Below are positions 10,751 to 19,829 of a DNA stretch of 64,000 bases, piece after piece. Below the pieces are notes generated by a model that saw nothing but the letters and a program-made list of their open reading frames with translations, made no database searches and was not told where the DNA came from. Origin of the DNA: Azolla caroliniana (lineage: Eukaryota; Polypodiophyta). Every line of letters begins with the position of its first letter. Within the stretch, counting starts at the first letter, position 1. The DNA lies in contig JBHGNT010000018.1 in assembly GCA_043228905.1 (NCBI GenBank), forward strand, positions 9,238,001 through 9,302,000, read 5' to 3'. A program made the translations under genes and the position numbers.

Positions 10751-11095
10751 ATGAGAGTCTAAGTGAATTAGAAACAGCATATTCAATCGGAATGTTTGAT
10801 TCAGAGGAGCCGAATTGATTGGCCAAGTGGTCGAAAGGCTAGCGGAAGTCTACCACGACATGGAGGAGCCGGCGGGTCGAGAAGCGTCAGGAACACAACA
10901 ACGAGGGAGCTGACAACGGCCAAGGTAGCAGACAAACCAACCGAGAAGGTCGAGGTGCGCAGAATCAGACAAATTGTAGGAAGAGGAACCGGGCCGGATG
11001 CTAGGAGCCAGGCGGGAAGACACAAGGAGGAGCTAGAGGAAAGGACCGATGGACACACATAGTGACTCCGACCTCAAATTGAGCTTGAGGGGGAG
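10751..11095 (+). other. Copia-C1 3' extension and polypurine tract
   Basis: This is a charged, Arg/Lys/Gln-rich segment between the pol deletion and the 3' LTR. One frame contains NREGRGAQNQTN, recognisably like the DRGGRGAQNQKG segment in 43524-44138 and the DRKGRSARSRTG segment in Copia-C2. It ends with the polypurine tract TTGAGGGGGAG at 11085-11095. Confidence 0.55.
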
Positions 11096-11525
11096 TGTTG
11101 AGCGGGCAAGCTCAACCAAATCCAGATCGACTTAATAAGCTAAAGCCGGATCGACACCCAAAGTAGAGAACTGGATTGGTGTTCGGATACATCGATATCT
11201 GGAACTTAGAGCTGAACCAGAGAACCAGATCATACTCCGGAATAGTGGGAACCGGTAGGCCGTGGGAGGCCTACGGTCCGAGCCTAATACGAAGGTATAT
11301 TCCTTGGAGTTAGTGCCAGTCGCTCATGTGAGCATTGAAGTACATGTCAGTACTTCTATCAGTCCTTTTAAAGACTTGTATAAAAACTGTTTTGTAGGAC
11401 ATGTGTATATACATAGTGTCATTTCATAAATTGAGTTTATTTTGTTCTACTCTCCTTCTGTCTCTCCGTGTATTCAAGCTTTCCATTAAACCTTCGTTCT
11501 GTGTTTTGCTATTATACAAACTACA
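11096..11525 (+). repeat. Copia-C1 3' LTR
   Basis: It starts TGTTGAGCGGGCAAGCTCAACC directly after the polypurine tract and ends ...CAAACTACA before the CCCAT duplication. It is homologous to 8152-8548 but 33 bp longer, because of two extra blocks in U3. Confidence 0.85.
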
Positions 11526-11571
11526 CCCATGTAGTGCCGAAGTGACTGAAATCGATTAGTGACGAGAAATA

Positions 11572-12030
11572 TGCGTAATAATCTCCAGCCACAACCAAAG
11601 CGTAGATCACTTGATGACAATCAAACACAGAAGAAATGGGGATGGAGGTAAGTACACAAACAGAAAGAGAATACACAAGATGTTAACGTGGAAAACCCTG
11701 AGAGGGAAAACCATAGGAGTCCACAGCCTCCAAACTATCACTATGTCAAGGAGTACAACAGGGAGCACAGAGGCAATGACCTCTTGCTCACAATCTTCGC
11801 CTGGCGGCGGTTACAACAAAGACATGCTCTGTATCGCTCTCTCTCTCAGTACAGTCGTTACACCAATTACACTATACAAAGATAATAACAGCAACAACCT
11901 TTTTCACACTGTTTGCCCTAGGTCACATTTATACTAATATGACATTAGGACTATTTACAGATATAGCCCCAATGGGCTCTCAGAAACATATCTACATATA
12001 TGTCCCTTCATCCGGTGAGAGGTTCTCACA
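11572..12030 (-). repeat. Lone LTR related to 16464-17006
   Basis: The minus strand reads TGTGAGAACCTCTCACC ... GGCTGGAGATTATTACGCA. It shares the ACGTGGAAAACC...GGGAAAACCATAGGAGTCC signature and the TTTGCCCTAG...TTTATACTAAT block with the other lone LTRs. It sits between the end of Copia-A RNase H and the region leading to its 3' LTR. No matching target duplication was found, so the ends are tentative. Confidence 0.55.
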
Positions 12031-12287
12031 GGGCCTGCAACATCCGGTTCTCACCAGGTCTTCCGATGCGCTTCTGGCATGCGTCTAACTTGTTGGGCGT
12101 CAGCACCTTGGTCAACATATCCGACCCGTTCTCCTCCGTGTGGATCTTCGTCAGCATGAAAACACTCGGTCTTCTACTCGCTCCCGAATCCAGTGGTACC
12201 TCCGTTGGATGTGCTTCGTCTTGGAATGATATGCTACGTTCTTCGCAAGGTGGATGGCACTTTGACTGTCGCAATAGAGCCGGTATT
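12031..12287 (-). pseudogene. Copia-A RNase H, second part
   Basis: The minus strand gives YRLYCDSQSAIHLAKN and YHSKTKHIQRRYHWIRERVE (one frame), then TKIHTEENGSDMLTKVLTPNKL (next frame), the conserved end of copia RNase H. It directly abuts the LTR that starts at 12288, so that LTR inserted into RNase H. Confidence 0.8.
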
Positions 12288-12712
12288 TGTCATGATATGG
12301 CAAGACTCGAACCCATGACGTTATGCTACATGGGTCGAGGTCTTACCATTAGACTATGAATTGTAATACATAAGATATTATTTTCATTTATGCTTTATCA
12401 TAAAAAATTGATGTATATTCCAAATCTCTCTAGAACATTCTAGAAGTTTCAGGATTATTCCTGAGAACACTATAAAAGAGGGCATTAGGCATTATGTTGA
12501 ACCAAATTGGTTCAACGCCAGTCTTAAGCCTCTTAGCCACTTTGTACTTATCTTTTCCCATAATATATTAGCTGTTGTCATCATCTTTTTCTCTCTCTCT
12601 CCTCTTCTCACTTCCTCTCTCGGGAATCTTACGCAGTCCCGTCCTCTTAGTACTAATAGTACTGCTCTTCTTTAGTACTAATTCCATCTCTGCTTTAGTA
12701 CTATTCCTGACA
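12288..12712 (+). repeat. Ty3-type 5' LTR ending TGTCA...TGACA
   Basis: It starts TGTCATGATATGG exactly where Copia-A RNase H breaks off and ends ATTCCTGACA, giving a perfect 5-bp terminal inverted repeat. A TATA-like ACTATAAAAGAGG lies near 12470. It resembles the chromovirus LTR at 41819-42232 (TGTCACAAAATG ... CGTGACA) in its ends, its tRNA-like first 70 bp and the GTTGAACCA..TTCAAC.CCAGTCTT block after the TATA box. No 3' copy was found. Confidence 0.7.
12293..12358 (-). other. Antisense tRNA-like hairpin at LTR tip
   Basis: The minus strand contains TAGTCTAATGGTAAGAC, which fits a tRNA D-arm / A-box (GTCT...AGAC stem), and GGGTTCGAGTC, which fits a T-arm / B-box. Between them CTCGACCCATG pairs with CATGGGTTCGAG. 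There is no complete acceptor stem, so I do not call it a tRNA gene. Confidence 0.45.
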
Positions 12713-12781
12713 GTTTGAACCAATTTTTTCCTCCAGCCTACTTGTCGTTCTCCCTCATCCTCCTACCCTTTTCCCTATACT

Positions 12782-13939
12782 ATGGCTACTATTAGCGCCC
12801 AAGAATATCAATCCGTTTTCTCCGAGCTACAGTGCCTAAAAGAAAAGTTTGTTGCCCTGGAACAAGAAAACCAATGGTTGATAGGGGATCTGCAACAAAT
12901 CACTCTAGAAAAACAACAAATGCAACAACAACATGGGGAGTTAGCGTTATGGGTACAACAACTCGAAGCAGCGTTGCAACAACAAGGATCAAGTCCCCAA
13001 GGATTTCATAAAGAGCCCAAGATTGGACTTCCTGTGAAATTTGATGGAACTCGATCACAATTCCGAGGATTCCTTAATCAGGTACGCTTAGTCATCCAGA
13101 TGCATCCTTCCCGATATCCCACTGATGCATCTCGAGTCGGCCTAATAGGCACGTTACTTAGCGGCTCAGCCTTGGCATGGTTCACTCCGCTTCTAGAAAA
13201 ACAATCGCCCTTGCTTAATAACTTTGAAGATTTTATTGGTGAGTTTAAAGCCTACTTTGGAGGTACCGATAGCATCAGGACGGCGATCAACAAGATCCGA
13301 AGATTGCGTCAAGGCGATCGTCCAGCCTCTGCCTACGCGGAAGATTTCCGTCTACTCGCCTCAGATATCCCCTGGGATGATCAGGCCCTCATGGAGCAGT
13401 TTCGCTACGGCTTGCGCAACGATGTCAAAGACTTTCTTTTAACCTTCCCCAAAGAACCAAAGTCTCTTACGGAGGCAATCAGTCGAGCGGTCCGATGCGA
13501 CAACCGCCTTTTCGAACGGCGTTCGGAACATCAGTTACAAATACCACGCTCTCGGCCGGAACCCACATACGCCTCAGTCACAGCTAAATCGTTTGCACAC
13601 GATGTACCTCAAGCCAATATTCCGACACCGATGGAGATCGACACCATGCGTCGACGTGGCCTGTTATCGGAAGAAGAAAAGCAACGACGACGTGCCAATC
13701 AATTATGTCTTTATTGCGGTGGACCAGAGCATATCGCCATCAATTGTCCCCATAGGCCAAGAAGACAGGTAAATCAAATCGTCGCCTGTACTAAACCCGA
13801 GTCAATTCTTCCCTTCGGAGTGTCTGATAGTATTAATAGTACTAATAGAGTGTCAGATAGTATTCATAGTACTAATAGCCCAAGTATCTCAAACAAATTT
13901 GAAATCCTTAGTCAATTAGATGAAGAGTTAAACGATTGA
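12782..13939 (+). CDS. Complete gag-like protein of a Ty3-type element, 385 aa
   Basis: An uninterrupted ORF lies 69 bp after the LTR end, starting ATGGCT. Residues about 5-68 are a Gln/Glu-rich coiled coil. Residues 80-260 are a Ty3 capsid-like domain (LPVKFDGTRSQFRGFLNQVR, LIGTLLSGSALAWFTPLLEK, FRYGLRNDVKDFLLTFP). Residues about 309-322 are a zinc knuckle, C-LY-C-GGPE-H-IAIN-C (CX2CX4HX4C). The tail has a duplicated SDSINSTN / SDSIHSTN motif. No protease, reverse transcriptase or integrase follows before Copia-A resumes at about 14340. Gag of this kind assembles particles and binds RNA. A complete gag ORF is unusual in this stack, where every other retroelement gene is broken. It may be a gag-only non-autonomous element, a recent truncation, or an expressed gag gene. 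Confidence 0.8.
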   Translation: MATISAQEYQSVFSELQCLKEKFVALEQENQWLIGDLQQITLEKQQMQQQHGELALWVQQLEAALQQQGSSPQGFHKEPKIGLPVKFDGTRSQFRGFLNQVRLVIQMHPSRYPTDASRVGLIGTLLSGSALAWFTPLLEKQSPLLNNFEDFIGEFKAYFGGTDSIRTAINKIRRLRQGDRPASAYAEDFRLLASDIPWDDQALMEQFRYGLRNDVKDFLLTFPKEPKSLTEAISRAVRCDNRLFERRSEHQLQIPRSRPEPTYASVTAKSFAHDVPQANIPTPMEIDTMRRRGLLSEEEKQRRRANQLCLYCGGPEHIAINCPHRPRRQVNQIVACTKPESILPFGVSDSINSTNRVSDSIHSTNSPSISNKFEILSQLDEELND

Positions 13940-14340
13940 GTCTAGCCAAAATAGGAGTCGTTTGGTTGGATAGCAGCCCTAGATCTATACAACCCATTAG
14001 TGGTTCCATTCCTTCCAAGCAAAAGTAATCTCAACTCATAATATTGATAGCCTAACTAGCCCAAAATGAACTTCATGACACTGATATGCAAAATAATTAG
14101 GGAAGCATTTGATGTATACCCGATCACATACTCTAAATGCAAAAACGGGAATGTGGTAGAACATCAGAGAGAAATGTGGCCTATGCAGTTTGAACAAGCT
14201 AGAGTGTCAAAATTTATATAAATAGGACGCTATATTGACTAGCTACCAAATCCACCTCTTTGTAGAAATAGGTTGTTATTTTTCTCGTGTCCCCATCTAA
14301 ACATGACCAAACAACTAAGGCCAAATTGGGATTGGCTTGT
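13940..14340 (+). other. Sequence between gag ORF and Copia-A, no gene seen
   Basis: About 400 bp follow the gag stop before Copia-A RNase H resumes near 14330. I see no LTR copy, no pol domain and no polypurine tract. A TATA-like TTTATATAAATAGG lies at about 14212-14225. Confidence 0.4.
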
Positions 14341-14353
14341 CGAAATGTACATG

Positions 14354-14653
14354 CTAGCCGACCGAGCCATACAACCTTGTGTCTGACGCAACTACATATT
14401 CGGCCTCAGTGGTAGAAGTGGTTGTGCACTCCTGAAGTTTCGACTTCCACGAAATTGCTCCATTGCCGAATTTGAAGCAATATCTAGTTGTTGACTTTCG
14501 ACTGTCCACACAGTCAGCAAAGTCCGAGTCAGTGTAACCGACTACTCCTGGGTTCTTGTTCGGAATGAAGAGGATACCAAGGTCTTGTGTGCCTACCAAG
14601 TATTTGAATACATGCTTGACTACATTCCAATGTGATTGACTTGGGTTGTGCAT
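14354..14653 (-). pseudogene. Copia-A RNase H, first part
   Basis: The ORF encodes the copia RNase H start: SHWNVVKHVFKYLVGTQDLG, GVVGYTDSDFADCVDSRKST, SWKSKLQECTTTSTTEAEYV. The catalytic Asp of YTDSDFA and the Glu of TEAEY are present. The frame breaks after VASD, and the second half lies beyond the Ty3-type insertion at 12285-12031. Confidence 0.8.
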
Positions 14654-14687
14654 GAATCTACTGACAACTCCTATGGCATGAACATTG

Positions 14688-15520
14688 TCAGGCCGTGTCG
14701 CGACTCGCTACCATCGTGTACATCAAGGAGACGACTACCGGTGCGTACATTACCAACTTCATATCTTCCCCCTCCGGACCGGATGTAGGGCAGTCTCGTT
14801 GAGACAACTGAAGATTAATGGGGAGCATGGTCGAAGCAGATTTGGTCGAGTGCATGTTGATGCGCTCTAGGACACGTTTGAGGCAGTCGGCTTGAGACAA
14901 AAACAATTGTCACTTATTCCGGAGCCGACTAATCTTCATTCCAAGAATATGTGGAGTAGGACCTAGGTCCTTCATTGCGAACTTCAACCGCAATTTCTGA
15001 ACAAGATCGTTAAGATCTCCAACATGGCGTCAGCGTTGACTTCGACGAGATTTTTTCATCAGTGGAGAAAATGACCACCCTTCGATTCCTACTTAGTGTA
15101 GTGGCAGCCGAGGACTTGGAGCTTATACAGTTAGATATGAAGACATCCTTCCTCCATGGCGATCTAGAGGAGGAAATTTACATGGAGTAGCCGAGAGGCT
15201 TCATTGCAGCCGGCCAAGAGCATCTAGTCTGTCGAGTTAGGAAGAGTTTTTATGGCCTAAAGTAGGCACCTTGACACTTGTATAAGATGTTTGATGATTT
15301 TATCTAGTCAGTTGGCTTCTCAAAGAGCAATGAGGATCACTACCTCTTCATGATAACAACTCAAGATGCGTCTCCCATCTCCTCATCTTATACATGGATG
15401 ACATGCTACTCTTCGGCCGCAACTAATCTGGCTTTATACTTGGGATAGGCAGAATCTAACGTCTCTTTGATTCGATAGACCCATTTGCACGGAAGAGCAT
15501 GTCGATTGTTCGGTAAAGTT
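14688..15520. pseudogene. Copia-A reverse transcriptase with its core inverted in place
   Basis: The minus strand about 15505-15428 encodes the start of the domain (CKWVYRIKETLDSAYPKYKA, RLVA). The minus strand 15020-14688 encodes the end (DLNDLVQKLRLKFAMKDLGP, then the SQADCLKRVLERINMHS segment). Between them, 15022-15425 encodes the middle on the PLUS strand: FDEIFSSVEKMTTLRFLLSV, LIQLDMKTSFLHGDLEEEIY, and the catalytic YMDDMLLFGR near 15391-15420. Flipping the middle restores the copia order exactly. Several Gln or Trp codons have become stops. Confidence 0.8.
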
Positions 15521-16005
15521 CGACGAAGTCCCATGTTTTATTGTGTTGGATACAATTAATCTCTAACTCCATCGCTAAGTGTCAGGTGGTCAAGTCGACG
15601 CATGCCGATGCTTCTTCATATGACGTAGGCTTGCCGGTGTCCATGAAGAAGATTCCGGGAGAGTATCTATCCGGTGGCTAATACGGTCATTCAGACCATC
15701 TAGGGATGACAGGGCTCGCCTGATCATTGCTGATGATCTCTCTTGGGTAGCCGATCCACTTTGTGGATCACTACGTAGGCCGCTCTCTGAGTCAATTGGT
15801 CTCGTGGAGGTGACATGCCATGTTGCCACTCTAGTGTGGAGTGTTGGACTGTCAAGAGGAGGGAAGGCATCCGAAAAAGTGACTCTTCTAACTTCAATTG
15901 GCCTTTCTGTCATCTTGTGCATCTACGACTCAATGAAAACGACTTCTAAACTTCGGATGATTTGTCAGTTTTTTGGATCCCAAAGTCTGTACCCGAATTC
16001 GCCTT

Positions 16006-17095
16006 CTAATCCATAGCCAAGGAAAATATATTTCTGGGATCGTGGCTCAAGCTTTTGGCGATCATCCTTAGGCACAAGTGTGAATGCTTCACAGCCAAAA
16101 ATCCGCAACTTCTCGTAATTCGACTACTGGCCGATCCAAAGCTCCTGCGGGATTTGAAGTCCACAGTCCTACTCGGCAACATGTTGATTATGTGCATTGT
16201 AGTGATAATCTAGTGTGTTGCATCATGGTGACAATTCTCTCCTGAATTGTCCGATTCATGCGTTTCGCAATGATGTTTTGTTCCGGACTATGCGGAGTTG
16301 TTAACTCTTGTTTGATGCCGCATTGTTGGCAATATCTGATGAATTCCTTCGTTTGGAATTCTCCACCATTATCCAATCTTAAGCATTTGAGCTTTTGGCC
16401 GGATTGGTTTTCAACCATTGCAAGCCACTCTTGGAAGATAGGGAACACTCGATCTTTGGTTCTTGCTAGGATTGACCAACCACAACCGGTTATCGTTCAT
16501 ATGAGGGTGCAAGGAAATGAGCAAGGTAATGCACAGACCAAGGAAACAAAAAACAGATATAGAGACATGAATATTTACGTGGAAAACCTGAAAAGGGAAA
16601 AACCACGGGAGTCCCCAAACTCTGAACTAAATCACTAGATGGTAAGAGGATTGTACAATAAGAAACTCGAAGGCAACAACCTTGAGTTCTTCTTCGTCAA
16701 CAGATGGCAACAACCACACAGTAACGACTCTGTTTACTCTCTCCTACTAACACTCAGACTTAGTTACAGAGGCAACAACCACACAATAACTATTGCTACA
16801 ATGATCAACCACACTCATAAAGTTTGCCCTAGATGTATTTATACTTATGCAACTTTCTAGCTATTTATAGATATAGCCCACATGGGGGCACATTCAGACT
16901 ATTTACAAATATAGTCTTCGAATCGGTTATATAATCGATTCTCGATTTCGTTTTCGGTTTCGGTTTGTTCACTTCATCCCATCCGAAGGGACCTATTTTC
17001 CGAATAGTTTTGATTAGATACACCCACACTTTTCTTGTTGAGTCGTCAATAAATGTGACGAAGTAAGAGGAGCCATCAAGAGATTGATGTGGCAT
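16006..17095 (-). pseudogene. Copia-A integrase core, split by a lone LTR
   Basis: 17095-17012 gives SLDGSSYFVTFIDDSTRKVWVY. After the lone LTR at 17006-16464 it resumes at 16448-16188 with KCLRLDNGGEFQTKEF and then TPHSPEQNIIAKRMNRTIQE. These contain the second Asp and the Glu of the D,D-35-E integrase triad. About 16120-16010 gives the integrase C-terminal segment (LRIFGCEAFTLVPKDDR, RSQKYIFLGYG). The ORF shows that the LTR insertion fell between codons of an integrase once continuous. Confidence 0.8.
16464..17006 (-). repeat. Lone LTR inside Copia-A integrase
   Basis: This 543-bp LTR (minus strand TATTCGGAAAATAGG ... CAATCCTAGCA) interrupts integrase codons. The flanks on the plus strand are GTTCT (16459-16463) and GTTTT (17007-17011), a target duplication with one mismatch. 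It carries the GTGGAAAACCTGAAAAGGG signature and is the same family as 9922-10474 in the opposite orientation. Confidence 0.8.
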
Positions 17096-17158
17096 TGGAC
17101 CACAGATTCTAAATGGACCAAGTCGAGGGGACTCGAACTCTCAGCTCTCTAGTCGGGT

Positions 17159-17600
17159 GTGAAGCGGCAATTTGTTTGCTGTATTGGCAGTGCTCACAAA
17201 ACTAGTGGTTGGAGAAAGAAAGCTTGGGGATGTATGTATCTAGCTCTAGATAAGTGTGTTATGCCAGCCTTGCTAAGGTGTCTGAGTCGTCCATGCCATA
17301 GCGAAGACACGGGAATATCTACCAAGAATATCTACCAAGTATAGTGAGTGTACCCTCTAGCAAGTAGGAGATTCCCCCTGTGGAGTGTCCACCCTCTTGA
17401 CAAGAAGCCAACACGGATGTCGTCCTCGTCAAGTTGTCTGACTAAGATCAACGGTTGTGAGAGCTCAAGTACATGTCGGACATTGTGTAGTACAAGTGTA
17501 GAACCACCTGGGAGGTTGAGCTCTACAATGATGATTCTGATGATAGCGTAGTGCTACAAATTTCCAACTCAGACTGAGTCGAAAAGTCAGGCCGAATATT
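17159..17600 (-). pseudogene. Copia-A protease end and GAG-pre-integrase region
   Basis: Minus-strand frames give a post-protease segment (LHNVRHVPELTQPL near 17500) and then the pre-integrase / integrase zinc-binding region (WHGRLRHLSKAGITHLSRAR, then FCEHCQYSKQ, near 17310-17160). Stops interrupt both. Confidence 0.6.
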
Positions 17601-17611
17601 GCCGAAATTGG

Positions 17612-18900
17612 TCAGGAAGAACTTCTCCCATGACTATTCGGTTGGTTGGCCGAACCTTGTACTACGTAAGCGTCGTTGGCTGAATCAATTGCAAATGATT
17701 TCCTCCGAGCGGCTTCAGTTAGGATTGAGCTTGTGACTTCGGAGTACTTCACTACAGCAGTCGACGCATTGCACACAATTGTAACAAAAGTTTCCCATGA
17801 AGGGGGGAGACTACTCATTAAAAGCATCACTTTTAGTTCATCCTCTATTGTCATCCCCTAGGCTAAAATCTGGGAGCTTAGACTTTCGTACTCATTCATG
17901 TGTGCTTGGACCAAGTCAAATTCTTTCATCTGAAGGTTGTGAAGGTGCCAAATCAAATATATCTTTGTGGTGGTGACCTTCTTCTCGTAAGTGTCTAAAA
18001 GTGTCTTGCATAGTTGGAAGGCAGTTGGACACAATTGCACTGTGAAGTACACTGACTTTGACAAGTGCATCCAAATGGTGGCTCAGACAATTCTATCAAG
18101 TTTCGTCATCATTTAGCTTGAATGCTTCTAGAGCGTTTTTTGTCTCGAATGGATCGATTTGACCCTTGACTATTAGATAGTCCTACATCTGCTCCTTCTA
18201 GAAGTTGAAGTTCAATCCATTGAACTTCCTTAGACTCATTTCTAATGAGCCGGATGTTGATGTCATCTATGTCGGCCTTGGGAGATTTTGTCTAGAGTTG
18301 GCTACAAACAGTGGTAGGGTGTAGCCAACTAGCTCACTCAAATTCGTTCTAGCCGCATTTGGACAAGAGTTTGTTGATTGGGTTTCGAATGACTATTGGA
18401 TGATGAATTTGCTCCAAGTGGCTACAACAAGTGGGGGGACAAAGCCGACTAGTCGTCCCGAATATCGCTTAGTCGAATTGAGAACAACTATATGCCAAAT
18501 AGATTTCGAATACCAATTTTTAGAGGCCGATCACAGATTATGTGCCTTCTTTTCAAGTCGATCTTGCTTCCAGTGACTACGAAGATTGGAGGGACAAATT
18601 TAAACTATTCTTCCTAGATTTCGTCTAGGTGAGTGAAGCACAAATGAGGTTGCTCCTAGGGTTGGATCTGCTTTGAGTGGTTACAACAAACGAGTAGACA
18701 TTGTTTAACCTGGTAAAGCACGATCGAGGCCAATTTGATAGAGATTCCACTTTGAGCGGCTACAATCACAAAGGCAAGGTAAAGCCGGTTGGCTTACCTT
18801 AAGAGTGATCTAGCTCAATAGAGTGCAAATCTTCAGTTGTCTTTCTCTTCTCAAGATGGGATCTTAAGCTCAGGGTCTTCAAAAAGATAGGGGCAAGAAT
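17612..18900 (-). pseudogene. Copia-A gag (UBN2-type)
   Basis: 18070-17858 and 17854-17612 together carry copia gag motifs: LLDTYEKKVTTTKIYLIWHL, FDLVQAHMNEYESLSSQI, ELKVMLLMSSLPPSWETFV and SEVTSSILTEAARR. These belong to the UBN2 / gag-polypeptide group of plant copia elements. A one-base break separates the two pieces, and the upstream part to about 18900 is riddled with stops. The order next to the primer-binding site supports the call. Confidence 0.75.
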
Positions 18901-18946
18901 GTTGTTGAAAACAAATGGCGACCAACAACGAGTTGAATAACCTCGA

Positions 18947-18958
18947 GCTCTGATACCA
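18947..18958 (-). promoter_or_regulatory. Copia-A primer-binding site (initiator Met-tRNA type)
   Basis: The minus strand reads TGGTATCAGAGC directly inside the LTR end. This is the standard plant copia primer-binding site, complementary to the 3' end of initiator methionine tRNA. Confidence 0.85.
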
Positions 18959-18960
18959 AA

Positions 18961-19216
18961 TGTTGGAGTCTGAGACCATCAATGCGGAAACAAGACCAGC
19001 ATCTATGCTTAGAAGATCACCAAGTTAGCATGGTAGAGCAAGATCAAGGATACAAAGTGAGAGTAAGAGAGAGATAGAGAGGCACACAATGTGTAACTAT
19101 ATTATTCAAAATTTAAAGTTACATCATAATGGAGACAACAACCTTATGAGCTAGGTTACAAATCCAATTATATACTAACTAGTCTATGCAAAGGCTAGTA
19201 TGAATACGACCATTTG
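18961..19216 (-). repeat. Copia-A 5' LTR, truncated
   Basis: The plus strand starts TGTTGGAGTCTGAGACC and matches 7589-7917, with an internal gap of about 50 bp. It stops at GAATACGACCATT, missing the last 20 or so bases of U3. The sequence beyond is unrelated until the plus-strand LTR at 20067. Confidence 0.75.
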
Positions 19217-19350
19217 AATACGAGTTCGCTACTTGTCCTTCAAGTGACAACCCGAACTTCGGCAATTTTCAATGCATCTACATCGGTCGTAGCCAGGCGT
19301 TGTGAGGAAGGTGTGGACATGTGCCTCAACTTCAGCTTCCTCATTGTATC

Positions 19351-19807
19351 TTATATATGGGTAAGGTATTGTGTCAATTTTTGAGTCCTCCAATACCCCC
19401 TCCACCAAACTGGGTTGCTATCATCAGGGTGTTCAACCTCGAAACTAGTACTGCCGGTCGATACTGGATCAGGAAGTGTTGCTGACTGGGCTTCTGATTC
19501 TTGGAGAGGGTGCTCAGTGAATGCGGATTTTGTCACACTCTTGTCTTGTTTTGCACGTTGGGGCTCGGACCGAGTGTGTGGTTCCCTATGGTGTGGCATT
19601 CCTACGACTAGGCCTTCCTCCTTTCGCTTGTTCGTTGTGTACTCATAGCTCGAACCGGGCGTGCCAATTTGTGTTACTCCCCTCTGGCGGAACACACTCT
19701 CGGTTACTCCTCTTGCCAGGTAACCAGATCAAGGTATTGTTGTAGGAAGGAGGGGAAGGGCTCCGAGTTGTCCCGTCAACTATGACCAAGTTTCTTTCCC
19801 CTGACAA
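19351..19807 (-). pseudogene. Gypsy-like 5' fragment: short LTR piece, primer site, start of gag
   Basis: The minus strand reads an LTR-like end (...GAGTAACACA), then TTGGCACGCCCGGTTCGAG at 19667-19649, which has the look of a primer-binding site. An open frame of 114 codons (19695-19351) follows, charged and Gln/Glu-rich like a gag N-terminus. On the plus strand 19670-19807 runs TGTGTTAC ... CCCCTGACA, with LTR-like ends. There is no capsid or zinc-knuckle motif, so the call is tentative. Confidence 0.35.
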
Positions 19808-19829
19808 ATTAAGGTCACTGAGGCACAAG

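Larger units (their letters stand above)
8152..11525 (+). mobile_element. Copia-C1: plus-strand copia with CCCAT target duplication
   Basis: It has 5' LTR 8152-8548, primer-binding site at 8549, gag, decayed protease, part of integrase, a 3' extension, polypurine tract, and 3' LTR 11096-11525. CCCAT stands at 8147-8151 and again at 11526-11530, a perfect 5-bp target duplication. The reverse transcriptase and most of integrase are missing. It is the same family as Copia-C2 (45921-51513) on the opposite strand, judged by gag, integrase and LTR similarity. A lone LTR (9922-10474) sits inside it. Confidence 0.9.
7589..19216 (-). mobile_element. Copia-A: Ty1/copia element broken by nested insertions
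   Basis: The element reads on the minus strand: 5' LTR 19216-18961, primer-binding site, gag, protease and pre-integrase, integrase, reverse transcriptase, RNase H, 3' LTR 7917-7589. Copia order (integrase before reverse transcriptase) is preserved. Insertions within it are a copia on the plus strand (8152-11525), lone LTRs (11572-12030, 16464-17006) and a Ty3-type gag element (12288 to about 14320). Part of the reverse transcriptase is inverted in place. All frames contain stops. The base pair at the 3' LTR tip is TA where TG is expected. Confidence 0.8.

Noticed and set aside
12293-12358. A tRNA gene on the minus strand
   Set aside because: D- and T-arm-like parts are present but no paired acceptor stem of seven bases, and the sequence is part of an LTR that starts at 12288.
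14066-14078. 3' LTR end of the gag-only element at CATGACA
   Set aside because: No preceding sequence resembles the 12288-12712 LTR, and the following bases do not match the GTATT left flank.
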